Origin: Phyllobacterium brassicacearum
GTDB taxonomy: Bacteria; Pseudomonadota; Alphaproteobacteria; Rhizobiales; Rhizobiaceae
DNA length: 64,000 nucleotides
Assembly: GCF_003010955.1 (NCBI RefSeq)
Contig: NZ_PGGO01000014.1
Coordinates: 62,001 to 126,000, forward strand
Direction of reading: 5' to 3'
The notes under the pieces are model-generated. The model ran no database searches. It saw only the letters and a program-made list of their open reading frames with translations, and was not told the origin of the DNA. How positions within the stretch are numbered: the first letter of the stretch is position 1; every line of letters starts with the position of its first letter. Made by a program: the position numbers and the translations under genes. Positions 44,901-55,290 of the stretch are shown here, in pieces.

Positions 44901-46552
44901 CAAGGGGGGCAGTGCCATTGGCGCAGGGCCAGCTCGGTGTCGATTTCGAGCTCAGAAGTTTTCCGCTCACCGCACTCAACGGTGTCGTCAAGGGCCAGAA
45001 CCTTGCCGGGAACATCTCGGGCAGGGGCCGGGTCACAGGCACGTTGCAAAGACCCAATGCCGAGTTCGACCTGAAAGGCACCGGTCTGTCCGCACGGCCG
45101 CTTCAGGAAGCTGGGCTCGCTCCATTGCAGCTCGCGGCTGCGGGCCGCTTTGTCAACAACACGCTGTCGCTTTCCTCCGCCAAAGTGGATGGGCCGCAAG
45201 GATTCACAGTATCCGCCAATGGCAATGTTCCCGTGTCCGGCACGGGTCTCGGCATCAATGTTACGGGCAAAATTCCACTGTCGCTTGCCAACCGTTTCCT
45301 TGCCGATCGTGGCACACAGGCAAGAGGAATGATCGATGTGAACGCTTCGGTCACTGGAAATTTCGCAAAGCCGCAGATTAGCGGCACGTTCTCGGCCAAT
45401 GGTGCGGAGGTGATCGACCCGGAAGCCAACATAAGGTTACAGCGCATCACGTTGCTCGGAAGTATGGAGGGCACCACTGTTACCATCCGGACGCTGAACG
45501 CCGCGCTCTCGACGGGCGGTACCATCAGTGCAACCGGTACTATCTCCACCGATGCGGCGGCCAATTTCCCGGCAAACATCGATATCCGGCTCGACAGGGC
45601 GCGTTATGCCGATGGCAATCTGGTCGTCGCCACTGTCACAGGCGCGCTTGCAGTCAAGGGCCCCCTGACCCGCGATCCTGTCATCTCCGGCAACATCAAC
45701 ATCGACCGGGCCGAAATCACCGTTCCGGAAAGCTTTGGCGGTTCGTCAGCAGTGATCGACGTCAAGCACAAGGATCCCTCAAAAGCCGTTGCACAGACGC
45801 TCAAACGCGCCAAGGCAGATCAACCCGCAGTGGCAACCCCGACAGCCCGTCCCAGCGTGGTGCGCCTCGACATCAATATCACAGCGCCCACCAAGATCTT
45901 CATCCGGGGTCGCGGTCTTGATGCCGAAATCGGCGGATCCGTGCGTATCACCGGTCCGGCAACGAACGTCCAGCCGGTCGGAGCATTCGACCTCATCCGC
46001 GGTCGCCTCGGAATTCTCGGCCAGCGCATCACCTTCACCGAGGGGCAGGTGACACTGGTCGGCGATCTTGATCCCGAACTCAATTTCCTCGCCAGTACGC
46101 AAGGAACCGACATAACCGTGAACGTTGCAGTAAGGGGGCGCGTTTCGGATCTGCAGATCACCTTCTCGTCGCAGCCAGAACTGCCGCAGGACGAGGTCAT
46201 GGCACGGCTGATCTTCAATCGCTCGATCAGTGAATTGTCGCCGCTGCAGGTGGCCCGGCTTGCCGCCGCTGCTGCGGAATTGGCAGGGGGCTCGAATTCC
46301 TCACTGCTCGACAGTCTTCGCAAGAGTACGGGCCTCGACGATCTGGATGTCGTGACGGACAGCGAGGGCAATGCAGGTGTGCGTGCCGGCCGCTATATCC
46401 GCGACAACGTCTATCTTGGAGTGGAAGCCGGCGCTGCCGGCAAGACCAAGGGCACGATCAATCTCGATATCACACCAAATCTCAAGGCCAAGGGCTCGGT
46501 CGGCAGCGACGGCGATTCCGGGGGCGGGCTTTTCTTCGAGAAAGACTACTGA
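41951..46552 (+). CDS. tamB: Translocation and assembly module protein TamB
   Basis: Very large envelope protein (1533 residues) that bridges inner and outer membranes, forming a long beta-taco groove; AsmA/TamB-type proteins are implicated in phospholipid transport. It has an N-terminal hydrophobic anchor (ILAIIFLLLLAAPATA), a long repetitive beta-rich middle and a C-terminal DUF490 region from about residue 1150, including RGRGLDAEIGGSVRITG and FNRSISELSPLQVARL. The start is a TTG overlapping the tamA stop (TTGA). The last residue pattern DGDSGGGLFFEKDY is typical. Large antisense open frames here are shadows. Confidence 0.93.
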   Translation: MTRILAIIFLLLLAAPATAQDSAEAEKSYFLSFVQNQLSTPNRQIVISDIQGVLSSEASIGSITVADREGVWLKVTNAKIVWSRLALLRGRLDVNTLAAERIDILRKPLPDESLPSPEAKGFSLPELPLAVILQDLQIGRIAFGDGVFGLRSEISLAGNLRLEGGSLDSSLQVRRLDGPGGEFQIKAAYANESQQLDLDLTLNEPENGIVANLLNIEGKPPVTLALKGSGPLSDLALQLTLDAAGKRVLTGETRLDRQSDGLQFNTTLNGEIAALIPPVFRDFFGNETALIINGTLRDAGGVALDRLNIKSNALALDATGETTNDGFLRQLKVDATIADPTGKKVILPVKGGQTTVDKAVLAVAFGTSNNNDWTSNIEVTNLTTDSFAAKSVNILGRGLAENIDNPTARSLTYDVNGDVSGITAKRADIAEALGEVIQLKINGDWKAGAPVNLRQALVAANGFSAALAGTINDFAYRGDILVKASSIAPFSALAGRELAGSIDLKANGLVEALTGGFDLMLDGHTTGMQLGIEAADKVLAGETRITGGLARGEAGLSAKDFKVENPQTLVTANGTFASGAANFDFGLDLTDLALLSEKAGGALKVKGSARGQDNIIALAFNAGVPEGTLSGRKLTQGDLTFNGTLYKGIVDGKVSGLALLDGIRADLATEIALHKDEKRLSNVSFIAGGTRLRGDVTQNKKGLLQGNLTLASSDVSTAAALFLVEATGKADATIALTHDEEKQNVDINGQIDGLKANDIVVGKAAIALAAQDIFRVPSANGSVTASNVSAAGIDVNNLDAQATQDGKTTIFTMSAGLKNGARTLVGGSLQPTDAGYRLSLANADLTRGALAARLVQPATIDVAGSNFSLSDIILDVGQGRVTVSGEVAETLNLAVAIQKLPLDIANTIKPDLGLGGEVNGTAKIGGTRQKPDVNFDVQARAITAAALKQVGLDALNLDAKGTSTTDLLNIDAHLTGAGGLDASARGAVPLAQGQLGVDFELRSFPLTALNGVVKGQNLAGNISGRGRVTGTLQRPNAEFDLKGTGLSARPLQEAGLAPLQLAAAGRFVNNTLSLSSAKVDGPQGFTVSANGNVPVSGTGLGINVTGKIPLSLANRFLADRGTQARGMIDVNASVTGNFAKPQISGTFSANGAEVIDPEANIRLQRITLLGSMEGTTVTIRTLNAALSTGGTISATGTISTDAAANFPANIDIRLDRARYADGNLVVATVTGALAVKGPLTRDPVISGNINIDRAEITVPESFGGSSAVIDVKHKDPSKAVAQTLKRAKADQPAVATPTARPSVVRLDINITAPTKIFIRGRGLDAEIGGSVRITGPATNVQPVGAFDLIRGRLGILGQRITFTEGQVTLVGDLDPELNFLASTQGTDITVNVAVRGRVSDLQITFSSQPELPQDEVMARLIFNRSISELSPLQVARLAAAAAELAGGSNSSLLDSLRKSTGLDDLDVVTDSEGNAGVRAGRYIRDNVYLGVEAGAAGKTKGTINLDITPNLKAKGSVGSDGDSGGGLFFEKDY

Positions 46553-46574
46553 TTGGTAGTCCGGCTCAGCAGAC

Positions 46575-47414
46575 TTAACCCAGCACGACCTCCTGCCTCT
46601 GCTCGCCCAGCCCTTCGATGCCAAGTGTGATCACATCACCAGCTTTGAGAAAGACGTTCGGCTTCTGGCCGAGACCAACACCGGGCGGCGTCCCGGTTGA
46701 GATGATATCACCAGGATGCAGGCTCATGAACTGCGAGAGATAGGAAACGAGGAACTTGACCCCGTAAACCATGGTTGCAGATGAACCGTTCTGGTAGCGA
46801 TGGCCATTGACTTCGAGCCACATCTTCAGATTTTGCGGGTCCTCGATCTCGTCCTTGGTTACGAGCCATGGCCCGGTTGGCCCAAACGTGTCACAGCTCT
46901 TGCCCTTGGTCCACTGGCCCTGACGTTCTGCCTGAAATGCACGCTCGGACACATCGTTGACCAGACAATAGCCGGCTACATAATCAAGGGCCTCATCTTC
47001 GCTGACATATTTTGCGTGCTTGCCGATAACCACGCCAAGCTCGACTTCCCAGTCGGTCTTGAGTGACCCCCGCGGTATTTCGACATTGTCATTCGGCCCG
47101 ACGATTGCCGACGTTGCCTTCATGAAGATGATGGGCTCCGGTGGTACCTTGGCACCGGTTTCCGCCGCATGATCGGAATAGTTGAGGCCGATGCAGATAA
47201 ATTTGCCCGTTCCCGCAACGCATGGCCCATAGCGACTGATCTCGGCCAGCGGCAGAGAAGCGGCGTCGATCGCCGCAATCTTCCTGAGCCCTTCCGGAGA
47301 AATTGCATCACCGGCGATGTCTTTCACATGGCCGGACAGATCGCGGATCTTGCCATCCATGTCCACAAGACCGGGCTTTTCGTGCCCGGCAGGACCATAG
47401 CGTACGAGCTTCAT
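46575..47414 (-). CDS. Fumarylacetoacetate-hydrolase family enzyme (2,4-diketo-3-deoxy-aldonate hydrolase-like)
   Basis: Mg/Mn-dependent C-C hydrolase of 279 residues. Landmarks are GLNYSDHAAETGAKVPPEP, the metal-binding DWEVELGVVIGKHAKYV, VNDVSERAFQ and ISTGTPPGVGLGQ. Family members next to an SDR and a dehydratase cleave 2,4-diketo-3-deoxy-L-rhamnonate, -fuconate or -pentonate into pyruvate plus lactate or glycolate. It is the last gene of the nine-gene minus-strand locus, 23 bases after the SDR gene. Ureidoglycolate lyase and fumarylpyruvate hydrolase are relatives, but the neighbours favour the sugar-acid role. Confidence 0.85.
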   Translation of the reverse strand: MKLVRYGPAGHEKPGLVDMDGKIRDLSGHVKDIAGDAISPEGLRKIAAIDAASLPLAEISRYGPCVAGTGKFICIGLNYSDHAAETGAKVPPEPIIFMKATSAIVGPNDNVEIPRGSLKTDWEVELGVVIGKHAKYVSEDEALDYVAGYCLVNDVSERAFQAERQGQWTKGKSCDTFGPTGPWLVTKDEIEDPQNLKMWLEVNGHRYQNGSSATMVYGVKFLVSYLSQFMSLHPGDIISTGTPPGVGLGQKPNVFLKAGDVITLGIEGLGEQRQEVVLG

Positions 47415-47437
47415 GGGGTAACCTTTCTAGCTTGGGA

Positions 47438-48190
47438 TCAGTATGTTGCGCGGCCGCCCGAAATGTCGAAGACGGCGCCGGTCGTGAACGAGCATTCCTC
47501 GCTGGCAATCCAGGTTATCAGCGCCGCCAGTTCCTCGACCTTGCCGAAACGCTGCATGGGTATTTTCGACAGCATGTAGTCGATAAAGTTCTGCTGCAGT
47601 TGTTTCAGGATCGGTGTTTCTACAGTAGCCGGGGTGATCGCATTGACGGTGATGCCGTCATGAACCAATTCCTTGCCAAGCGATTTGGTGAGGCCGATCA
47701 CTGCCGCCTTCGACGCACTGTAGGCAGACGCGTTGGGATTGCCCTCCTTGCCGGCAATCGACGCGACATTGACGATACGGCCATAGCCGCTCTTCTGCAT
47801 GATCGGTACAACGAAGCGGTTGCAATAGAACAAGCCATGGAGATTGATGTCGAAGACGCGTTTCCACTCGTCAATCGGGTAGTCGGCGACCTTGGCATTG
47901 GGACCGGTGATCCCTGCCGAACAGACAAGCACGTCAATCTTGCCGTATGCCTTTGCCGTCTCCTGCGCAGCCCTTGCCACCTGGTCGGGATCGGCAACGT
48001 CGAGTCTCACGCCGTGAGCTGCGTCGCCGAGTGCATTCTTCGCCTCGTCGATCTTCGCAGCGTCAACGTCCCAGATGCTGACCGTGCCGCCTTCCGACAC
48101 GATCCGCTCTGCCGTCTTGAAGCCGATACCAGAGGCGCCACCGGTAATGACCGCGTGCCGCCCCTCATAGCGCCTGATCGAGTTCGCCAT
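47438..48190 (-). CDS. SDR-family dehydrogenase (probable 2-keto-3-deoxy-aldonate 4-dehydrogenase)
   Basis: NAD(P)-dependent short-chain dehydrogenase of 250 residues. The coenzyme motif is TGGASGIG, NNAG is replaced by CSAGI, and the catalytic set is Ser in ASIAG plus YSASK. It resembles the SDRs that oxidise the C4 hydroxyl of 2-keto-3-deoxy-rhamnonate, -fuconate or -pentonate. Its place between the dehydratase (27 bases) and the FAH hydrolase (23 bases) supports that reaction, since the dehydratase makes its substrate and the hydrolase uses its product. Exact sugar not determined. Confidence 0.82.
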   Translation of the reverse strand: MANSIRRYEGRHAVITGGASGIGFKTAERIVSEGGTVSIWDVDAAKIDEAKNALGDAAHGVRLDVADPDQVARAAQETAKAYGKIDVLVCSAGITGPNAKVADYPIDEWKRVFDINLHGLFYCNRFVVPIMQKSGYGRIVNVASIAGKEGNPNASAYSASKAAVIGLTKSLGKELVHDGITVNAITPATVETPILKQLQQNFIDYMLSKIPMQRFGKVEELAALITWIASEECSFTTGAVFDISGGRATY

Positions 48191-48217
48191 GCTGTTTCCG
48201 TTCCTCCCTTGGACAGA

Positions 48218-50020
48218 TCAGTGATTGTCGCGCGGCAATCCCTTCGTCTGGGCGATGCGCTGGAAGTCGACGGCGGGTTTTAGAACCATGCCCTCGTCCA
48301 GCTGGCCGACCATGGCACGTTGGATTTCCTGCCAAGGCGTCTGGCTCGCTGGATACTTGTACCCGCCGCCCGCCTTCAGATCGTCCTTGCGCTTCTGCAA
48401 TTCTTCGTCATCGATCAGAATATTGGCCGTGCCCTTGTTGAGGTCGATGCGCAGGTGGTCGCCAGACCGCACAAGTGCCAGACCGCCACCCGCCGCGGCT
48501 TCAGGGGACGCATTGAGAATGGAAGGCGAGCCGGATGTGCCCGACTGGCGCCCGTCACCGAGACAGGGCAATGCGCGAATACCCTTCTTCAGCAAATATG
48601 CAGGCGGCTGCATGTTGACGACTTCCGCCGCACCAGGATAGCCGATCGGGCCCGTGCCACGCATGATCAGGATGCTGTTTTCATCAAGAGCAAGCTTGGG
48701 ATCGTCGATGCGGTGATGATAGTCTTCCGGTCCATCGAACACTTCCGCAATGCCTTCGAACGCTTCGGGGTCTTCCGGATTGGAGAGATAGCGTTCACGG
48801 AACTCCTCGGAGATCACGCTGGTCTTCATGATGGCACTGTCGAAGAGATTGCCCTTCAGATTGATGAAACCCGCCTTTTTCTTCAACGGCGCATCGTAAG
48901 GTTTGATGACGTCGGTGTTGAGGTTTTCAGCGTTCTCGCAGTTGGCTCCGATGCTCTTGCCGTTGACGGTGACAGCACCCGGATGCGGTAGTCTACCCGC
49001 TTTCAACAACTCGGCGACAACGGCTGGGACACCGCCCGCCCGATGGTAATCCTCACCGAGATACTCGCCCGCCGGCTGCAGATTGACCAGCAGCGGCACG
49101 TCGTGGCCGATCGCCTGCCAGTCGTCATTATCGAGCGGGATATTGAGATGGCGAGCGATGGCGTTCAAATGGATAGGCGCATTGGTCGAGCCGCCGATTG
49201 CCGAGTTAATGACGATGGCGTTCTCGAATGCCTGCCGCGTCATGATATCCGAGGGCTTGAGATCCTCGCGCACCATGTCGACGATGCGCTTGCCGGTATC
49301 ATAGGCCGTCTGTCCGCGCTCGCGATACGGTGCGGGGATGGCCGCGCCGCCGGGGAGTTCCATGCCGAGGGCTTCAGCCAGAGAGTTCATCGTCGTTGCC
49401 GTGCCCATTGTATTGCAATAGCCGACCGAGGGAGCGGAGGAGGCAACGATATCCATGAATTGATCGTAGTTGATCTCGCCGGAGGACAGCTTCTCGCGCG
49501 ATTTCCACACGATCGTGCCGGAGCCGGTGCGCTCACCGCGATGCCAGCCATTGAGCATCGGGCCGACCGAAAGCGCGATCGCCGGTATATTGACGGTTGC
49601 CGCACCCATCAGCATCGCAGGGGTTGTCTTGTCGCAACCGATGGTCAGCACAACGCCGTCGAGCGGATAGCCGAACAAAACCTCCACGAGGCCGAGATAG
49701 GCAAGGTTGCGGTCGAGCGCGGCGCCGGGGCGCTTGCCGGTTTCCTGAATGGGGTGCACCGGGAACTCGAAGGGGATGCCCCCTGCCGCCACGATGCCGT
49801 CGCGCACGCGTTTGGCAAGCTCAATATGGTGGCGGTTGCATGGCGAAAGATCAGAGCCGGTCTGGGCAATGCCGATAATGGGTTTGCCTGACTGCAGCTC
49901 CTCGCGGGTCAGTCCGTAATTCAGATAGCGCTCCAGATAGAGTGCCGTCATCCCCGGATTGTCGGGATTGTCCCACCATTCCTGCGAACGGAGTTTTTTC
50001 GGGGATTTGTTCGTTGTCAT
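48218..50020 (-). CDS. IlvD/Edd-family aldonate dehydratase (xylonate/arabinonate type)
   Basis: Iron-sulfur, Mg-dependent dehydratase that converts an aldonate to 2-keto-3-deoxy-aldonate. The 600 residues share the [20 protein letters not shown] opening and the C-terminal LPRDNH-type ending of xylonate and arabinonate dehydratases. The presumed 2Fe-2S ligands are C61 (SPCNRHH), C129 (IGCDKTTP) and C202 (GYCNTMG), the pattern of the sugar-acid branch and not of IlvD. It follows the permease genes by 16 bases. Substrates in this branch are hard to separate by sequence: D-xylonate, L-arabinonate, D-fuconate and galactonate are all possible. Confidence 0.88.
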   Translation of the reverse strand: MTTNKSPKKLRSQEWWDNPDNPGMTALYLERYLNYGLTREELQSGKPIIGIAQTGSDLSPCNRHHIELAKRVRDGIVAAGGIPFEFPVHPIQETGKRPGAALDRNLAYLGLVEVLFGYPLDGVVLTIGCDKTTPAMLMGAATVNIPAIALSVGPMLNGWHRGERTGSGTIVWKSREKLSSGEINYDQFMDIVASSAPSVGYCNTMGTATTMNSLAEALGMELPGGAAIPAPYRERGQTAYDTGKRIVDMVREDLKPSDIMTRQAFENAIVINSAIGGSTNAPIHLNAIARHLNIPLDNDDWQAIGHDVPLLVNLQPAGEYLGEDYHRAGGVPAVVAELLKAGRLPHPGAVTVNGKSIGANCENAENLNTDVIKPYDAPLKKKAGFINLKGNLFDSAIMKTSVISEEFRERYLSNPEDPEAFEGIAEVFDGPEDYHHRIDDPKLALDENSILIMRGTGPIGYPGAAEVVNMQPPAYLLKKGIRALPCLGDGRQSGTSGSPSILNASPEAAAGGGLALVRSGDHLRIDLNKGTANILIDDEELQKRKDDLKAGGGYKYPASQTPWQEIQRAMVGQLDEGMVLKPAVDFQRIAQTKGLPRDNH

Positions 50021-50036
50021 TTGAAAGCGGCTCCAG

Positions 50037-50936
50037 CTATTCCTTGACCGCGCCGGTCATGGAAGAAACGTAATAATCGACAAAGAACGAGTAGAGGATG
50101 ACGACGGGCAAGGACCCGAACAGTGCGCCTGCCATCAGTGAACCCCACTCGAAAACATCTCCTCGTACCAGCTCCGTCAGGACACCGACCGGGACAGTCT
50201 TGTTTTCCGAGGATTGGATGAAGGTCAGTGCATAGATGAACTCATTCCACGATAAAGTGAAGGCAAAAATACCTGCCGAGATCAATCCTGGCACCGCCAG
50301 CGGCAATATGACCCTGATGAGGATTTGCCAGCGTGACGCACCATCGACGAGGGCACTTTCCTCGAGCTCGAACGGGATCGAGCGGAAGTAGCCCATCAAT
50401 AGCCAGGTGCAGAACGGAATGAGGAATGTCGGGTAGGTGAAGATCAGCGCCAGCTTGCTGTCATACATGCCGAATTTGAAGACGATCACTGCGAGCGGAA
50501 TGAACAGGATCGAGGGAGGCACGAGATAGGCAAGAAAGATCAGGAGACCCACTGGACGCGATCCAGAAAAACGCACGCGCTCGATGGCATAGGCGGCAAA
50601 CACCGACGCCGCCAGCGACAATACGGTCGCACAGACTGCAACAACCACGGTGTTCCACAGCCAGCCCGGATATGAGGTCTCGAACAGGAGATACTTGATA
50701 TGGTCGAGTGTGGGCCCGACGACCCAGAACGGGCTGTAATTGTTGTAGTCAGTCAGCTGTGAGTTCGGCTTCACCGCCGTGATAGCCATCCAGTAAAACG
50801 GAAACAGCAGCACAAAGACGAAGACGGCGAGTGGCAGGTAAAGGACAACGATCCGCCGTGGCAGGCGATTGAGATAGCTCATGCCCTGGACGTCGTCGGT
50901 AAGCGGCTGAACGGTGGTCTGTTCGGATATGCTCAT
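50037..50936 (-). CDS. Carbohydrate ABC permease, MalG type
   Basis: Inner-membrane permease of 299 residues with six predicted membrane segments (first at about 30-50, [19 protein letters not shown]). The ATPase-docking EAA loop reads [21 protein letters not shown], a variant of EAA-x3-G. It forms the channel with the MalF-type permease 12 bases upstream and takes substrate from the binding protein at 51952. The sugar-acid enzymes encoded directly downstream suggest an aldose or aldonate as cargo. Confidence 0.92.
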   Translation of the reverse strand: MSISEQTTVQPLTDDVQGMSYLNRLPRRIVVLYLPLAVFVFVLLFPFYWMAITAVKPNSQLTDYNNYSPFWVVGPTLDHIKYLLFETSYPGWLWNTVVVAVCATVLSLAASVFAAYAIERVRFSGSRPVGLLIFLAYLVPPSILFIPLAVIVFKFGMYDSKLALIFTYPTFLIPFCTWLLMGYFRSIPFELEESALVDGASRWQILIRVILPLAVPGLISAGIFAFTLSWNEFIYALTFIQSSENKTVPVGVLTELVRGDVFEWGSLMAGALFGSLPVVILYSFFVDYYVSSMTGAVKE

Positions 50937-50948
50937 GATTTGCGCTCC

Positions 50949-51881
50949 TTAATCCTGTCCGCCCTGTTGCCATTTGCGGCGTTGCAGGCCGAAGAATGAG
51001 AACAGGATCGACGCCAGCAGGAAGGGGATCATGGCGACGGCGATCGCCGCGCCTTCGCCGAGCTGACCACCCGGAATGCCGCGCTGGAACGACAGCGTCG
51101 CCATCAAATGGGTCGCATTGACCGGCCCGCCCTTGGTCAGAACGTAGATCAGCTGGAAGTCGGTGAAGGTGAACAGCACCGAAAATGTCATGACCACGGC
51201 GATGATGGGCGTCAGCATTGGCAGGGTGATGAAGCGGAACCGCTGCCAGCCGGTCGCGCCGTCCAACGATGCTGCCTCATGCAGCGACTGCGGGATTGTC
51301 TGAAGGCCGGCGAGCAGCGAGATCGCGACAAAGGGAATGCCGCGCCAGACATTGGCTGCGATCACCGAAGCGCGCGCATTGTTGGGATCGCCGAGGAAGT
51401 TGATGGGGCCGCTGATCCAGCCGAGTTTCATCAAGGACCAGGAGATGATCGAGAACTGCGCATCATAGATCCACCAGAAGGCAAGGGCGGACAGCACCGT
51501 CGGAACCACCCAGGGAAGGAGAATAATGGCGCGGAAGAAGGACTTGAACGGCAGGTGCTCATTGAGAATGAGCGCGAGCCACAGACCGAGGATAAATTTG
51601 AGGATCGAGGCTATCAGTGTGTAGAAGATCGTATTCGAAACCGCCATCCAGAATACGGAATCGCGGGCCAGCGCCTCGTAGTTCTCGAGCCCGATGAAGA
51701 AGCCATCCCTGCCGATCGTGGCGTCGGTAAAGCCGAGCCAGACTCCGAGGCCAAGCGGATAGGTCAGGAAGCACAGCAGAAACACCGCCGCCGGCAGCAT
51801 GAAGAACAGGCCGACAGCAGTATTGCTTCGGGCGATAGCACCGAAAGCCGAACTTTGTTTCGCGGGCGCCGTCATTGTCAT
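50949..51881 (-). CDS. Carbohydrate ABC permease, MalF type
   Basis: Inner-membrane permease of 310 residues. The N-terminal segment VGLFFMLPAAVFLLCFLTYP is typical of this family, and the EAA loop is HEAASLDGATGWQRFRFITLP. It is 70 bases after the binding-protein gene and 12 bases before its MalG-type partner, so all three are surely co-transcribed. Confidence 0.92.
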   Translation of the reverse strand: MTMTAPAKQSSAFGAIARSNTAVGLFFMLPAAVFLLCFLTYPLGLGVWLGFTDATIGRDGFFIGLENYEALARDSVFWMAVSNTIFYTLIASILKFILGLWLALILNEHLPFKSFFRAIILLPWVVPTVLSALAFWWIYDAQFSIISWSLMKLGWISGPINFLGDPNNARASVIAANVWRGIPFVAISLLAGLQTIPQSLHEAASLDGATGWQRFRFITLPMLTPIIAVVMTFSVLFTFTDFQLIYVLTKGGPVNATHLMATLSFQRGIPGGQLGEGAAIAVAMIPFLLASILFSFFGLQRRKWQQGGQD

Positions 51882-51951
51882 CGGATGTCCCTTTCCTCAT
51901 CTGCGCCTGAATGGCCTTCCGTTGCCTGACAGCGGAAGGCCCTTTCCTTGA

Positions 51952-53265
51952 CTAGACTGCGTAGTAGCGATTGGCCCGCTTTTCGGCCTGGGCAATCGCG
52001 TCTTCCGCCGTCATCTGGCCCGTCACCGCAGTGGCATACATGTCGACCAGAACATAGTCGGCCATCACACCGGCTGAAGCGGCTCCGAGTGGTCCCGCGT
52101 AGCCGTTCGGGCGCAGCGTTTCCGAGGCCTTGGCATAGGCGGCATGGATGGGGTTAGACGTCCACACCGGATTGGAGGCAAAGGCCTTCAAGGGCTGGCA
52201 GCAATAGGCGCTGGCGCCTTCAATCCACGCATTTATGTTATCAGCCTGATACATGAACTGCAGGTAAGCCTTGGCGGCCTCCGGATACTTCGTGTGCTTG
52301 AAGATGGAGATCGTCGATGTCTGGTGCAGTTCGACCGACTGTCCGACCGGTCCGATCGGCAGGTTCGTCGAACGCATGTCCTCGGCAATCGCCTTCATTG
52401 CGGGATCCTTCACGGCGGCGTAGTAGACCGAGACGCCGTTGGCGGTCAGCGACACCTGTCCGGCCAGGAATGCGCGGTTGTTGTTGACGTCCTGCCAGCT
52501 TTCCGTGCCCGGAATGAAAGTCTTGTACAGCTCTTGCGCGTATTTGACCGAGGCCAGCGTCTCCGGGCTGTTGATGACGACCTTGCCGCTCTCGTCAACC
52601 ATTTTGCCGCCATGGCTCCACAGCAGCCAGTGCGCGTAGTTGTTGCCATCACCCACTGCCTTACCATGCGGGAAACCGGCGGGTGTGCCCTTTGCCTGCA
52701 TTGCCTTGCACAGTTCCAGGAAGCCAGCGGTATCTTTCGGGAACTCGCTGAACCCGGCAGCCTTCATGTGGCTATCGCGATAGACAATCGCATTGCCGAT
52801 GGCGCAAAGCGGCACGGCGATGAATTTGCCATCACGTTTCGCATAGCCCTCGAGACCGGGATACCATCCGCCGTTTGCCGTGCCGAGATATTCACCGAGT
52901 TCGGTGACATCCACGAGCTTGTCCGGATATTGCTGCGGATCGTCGAACCAGCTCATGACCATGTCCGGGCCCGAGCCGACATTGGCGGCCACAGCGGCCT
53001 TCGGACGAACGTCTTCCCAGCTTTCCTTGTCAATGCGCACCTGCACGCCGGTCGCATCGGTGAATTTTTTGGTATTGGCGAGCCATGCCGCCTCCTCGGC
53101 CGGGACGAATGGCACCCAGCGCAGCAGGCGAAGGGTTGCACCTTCTTCCGGCTTGTATGCCGGCGCGGATTGGGCGAAGGCAGGGCTGAGGCCGAACCGG
53201 TTCAATCCGGCAGCGGCCACGAGACCGGCGGATGCGCCGAGAAGATGTCTTCTATTGATGGTCAT
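51952..53265 (-). CDS. ABC sugar-binding protein, Tat-type signal
   Basis: Periplasmic solute-binding protein of 437 residues of the CUT1 family. The N-terminus NRRHLLGASAGLVAAAG has twin arginines, so export by Tat is likely, with cleavage near AFAQS. The start at 53265 has AGGAGGAG upstream; the longer frame to 53319 is not needed. The body reads as a normal bilobal receptor (for example GPDMVMSWFDDPQQYPDKLV and GDGNNYAHWLLWSHGG). It is 129 bases downstream of the ATPase gene, enough for a separate promoter or a processing site, common where the binding protein needs higher expression. Confidence 0.9.
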   Translation of the reverse strand: MTINRRHLLGASAGLVAAAGLNRFGLSPAFAQSAPAYKPEEGATLRLLRWVPFVPAEEAAWLANTKKFTDATGVQVRIDKESWEDVRPKAAVAANVGSGPDMVMSWFDDPQQYPDKLVDVTELGEYLGTANGGWYPGLEGYAKRDGKFIAVPLCAIGNAIVYRDSHMKAAGFSEFPKDTAGFLELCKAMQAKGTPAGFPHGKAVGDGNNYAHWLLWSHGGKMVDESGKVVINSPETLASVKYAQELYKTFIPGTESWQDVNNNRAFLAGQVSLTANGVSVYYAAVKDPAMKAIAEDMRSTNLPIGPVGQSVELHQTSTISIFKHTKYPEAAKAYLQFMYQADNINAWIEGASAYCCQPLKAFASNPVWTSNPIHAAYAKASETLRPNGYAGPLGAASAGVMADYVLVDMYATAVTGQMTAEDAIAQAEKRANRYYAV

Positions 53266-53394
53266 TGATACTCCTCCTGGGTTTCCATGGACATATGGCC
53301 ATTCAAAACGCTCCCACATTTTGGGCCATGCTGTTCTCGGGGATCTAATGACCGGACCTGCTCCCCGACTGGCAGATGCGGCTTAGGTAAACCT

Positions 53395-54459
53395 TCAGAC
53401 GAGCCGTTTGCCTGTCTCCGCGTCAAACAGGTACGTCGCCTCCGCGTGGATCGACAGGCCGACAATCTCGCCGGGTCGCGCGCTTATGCGCTGATGGAAA
53501 ACGCCGGTGATGTCGTCGCCGCCAACCCGCATGATCATTTGCGTTTCCGAGCCAGTCGGTTCGATCACAACAACTTCTGCTGGAATACCACCCTGGGCAA
53601 TCGTCATATGCTCGGGACGCAATCCATAGATCAGCGTGAGACCCTTGGCGCTATCCGGTGCCTTGGCCACCGGCAGGACGATGCCCTTTTCGGTCACGAA
53701 TTTTTGCGTATCGTTTGGATCGAGTCTGCCTTTGATCATATTCATCGCTGGCGAGCCGATAAAGCTTGCCACGAAGAGATTGGCCGGCTGATCGTAAAGT
53801 TCGAGCGGCGCGCCAATCTGCTCGACGAGGCCGTCATGCATCACGACGATCTTGTCGGCCATGGTCATCGCTTCGATCTGGTCATGTGTGACATAGACTG
53901 TGGTTGTCTTTAGCCGCTGGTGCAGTTCCTTGATCTCCGCCCGCATTGCAACACGTAGCTTGGCATCGAGGTTTGACAGCGGTTCGTCGAACAGGAAGAC
54001 TTGTGGGTCGCGCACGATCGCGCGGCCCATGGCGACACGCTGGCGTTGGCCGCCCGAAAGCTGGCGGGGAAAGCGGTCGAGCAGATGGGAGAGGCCCAGG
54101 ATTTCTGCTGCGGGCTTCACCCGTTTTTCGATCTCGGATTTGGCCGCACCCTTAAGCGTCAACGAAAACGCCATGTTGTCGGCGACCGTCATATGCGGAT
54201 AGAGCGCATAGTTCTGGAATACCATGGCGATGTCGCGTTCTTTCGGCGCCAGGCCATTGACCACCTGTCCGCCGATGCGGATTTCGCCGGCCGAGATGTT
54301 CTCGAGCCCGGCCAACATGCGCAAAAGCGTGGATTTGCCACAGCCGGACGGTCCGACAAGAATGACAAATTCGCCATCGGCGATCTCGATATCAACGCCC
54401 TTGATGACCGGATGCGTCCCGAATGATTTCCGTACGTTGGCGAATTCGACTGATGCCAT
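53395..54459 (-). CDS. UgpC/MalK-type sugar ABC ATPase
   Basis: Cytoplasmic ATPase of 354 residues that energises the permeases at 50037-51881. Walker A is [14 protein letters not shown], signature [15 protein letters not shown], Walker [13 protein letters not shown] and switch [13 protein letters not shown]. The C-terminal OB-fold regulatory domain is present (about 240-354, with [10 protein letters not shown]). All ATPase motifs are consensus, in contrast with GlpS and GlpT further on. It follows an SDR gene by 57 bases. Confidence 0.93.
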   Translation of the reverse strand: MASVEFANVRKSFGTHPVIKGVDIEIADGEFVILVGPSGCGKSTLLRMLAGLENISAGEIRIGGQVVNGLAPKERDIAMVFQNYALYPHMTVADNMAFSLTLKGAAKSEIEKRVKPAAEILGLSHLLDRFPRQLSGGQRQRVAMGRAIVRDPQVFLFDEPLSNLDAKLRVAMRAEIKELHQRLKTTTVYVTHDQIEAMTMADKIVVMHDGLVEQIGAPLELYDQPANLFVASFIGSPAMNMIKGRLDPNDTQKFVTEKGIVLPVAKAPDSAKGLTLIYGLRPEHMTIAQGGIPAEVVVIEPTGSETQMIMRVGGDDITGVFHQRISARPGEIVGLSIHAEATYLFDAETGKRLV

Positions 54460-54516
54460 GCCTTTTCCTCCAGAATGTCACTAAGACGGAAACTCTCCCT
54501 GTCTCGGTATGCCAGT

Positions 54517-55290
54517 TTATCCGCGCCCTACCAATGGCATTTTCGTCGCCATGATCGTCATCGTCAGCACGTTGGCCTCCAACGGCAGGCTCGCCATGTG
54601 AACCACGGCATCGCCGATGTAATGGGCCGGGATCGTTGGTTCGCTGGCCGTCTCTCCGTTGGCCTGCAGCACGCCGCTCGCCATCTTCGAGGTCATCTCG
54701 GTCGTCGCGTTGCCGATATCGATCTGGCCGCAGGCAATGTCGAATGGCCTGCCATCGAGCGCCGTCGATTTGGTGAGCCCCGTGACGGCATGCTTTGTAG
54801 CCGTATAGGGCGCCGAGTACGGCCGTGGTGTCTGTGCCGAAATGGAACCGTTGTTGATGATGCGCCCGCCGCGCGGCGACTGCGCCTTCATCAGTTTCAT
54901 TGCCTGCTGTGTGCATAGGAAGACGCCGGTAAGATTGACGCCGACGATGGCGTTCCAGTGATCGAAGCTCAGTTCTTCCATCGGGATGTTCGGCACATTG
55001 ATCCCGGCATTGTTGACGAGCAGGTCGAGCCGCCCCAACTCGGATTTGATTGCTTCGAAAAGGGCTGTAACCGATTTCGGATCACTTACGTCAGCGGCAA
55101 TTGCCTTGACAGTACCTTTCGTCTCTCCGGCCAGCGCCTTGGCCGCCTCATCGAGTACATCCTTGCGACGTCCGGAGATGACGACAGTGTATCCCGCAGC
55201 GAGCAACGCGCTGGTAATGGCCTTGCCGACACCAGTACCACCCCCGGTAACGAGCGCAATCTTGCCTTTGCCTGTATTTTCTTTGGTCAT
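54517..55290 (-). CDS. SDR-family oxidoreductase of the sugar locus
   Basis: NAD(P)-dependent short-chain dehydrogenase of 257 residues. It has the coenzyme motif [14 protein letters not shown] and the catalytic YTATK (Ser in NNGSIS). The start at 55290 overlaps the stop of the preceding dehydrogenase gene (ATGA). It differs clearly from the SDR at 47438, so two distinct oxidations are expected. It may oxidise the sugar at C1 or another carbon before the dehydratase step; the substrate cannot be read from the sequence. Confidence 0.85.
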   Translation of the reverse strand: MTKENTGKGKIALVTGGGTGVGKAITSALLAAGYTVVISGRRKDVLDEAAKALAGETKGTVKAIAADVSDPKSVTALFEAIKSELGRLDLLVNNAGINVPNIPMEELSFDHWNAIVGVNLTGVFLCTQQAMKLMKAQSPRGGRIINNGSISAQTPRPYSAPYTATKHAVTGLTKSTALDGRPFDIACGQIDIGNATTEMTSKMASGVLQANGETASEPTIPAHYIGDAVVHMASLPLEANVLTMTIMATKMPLVGRG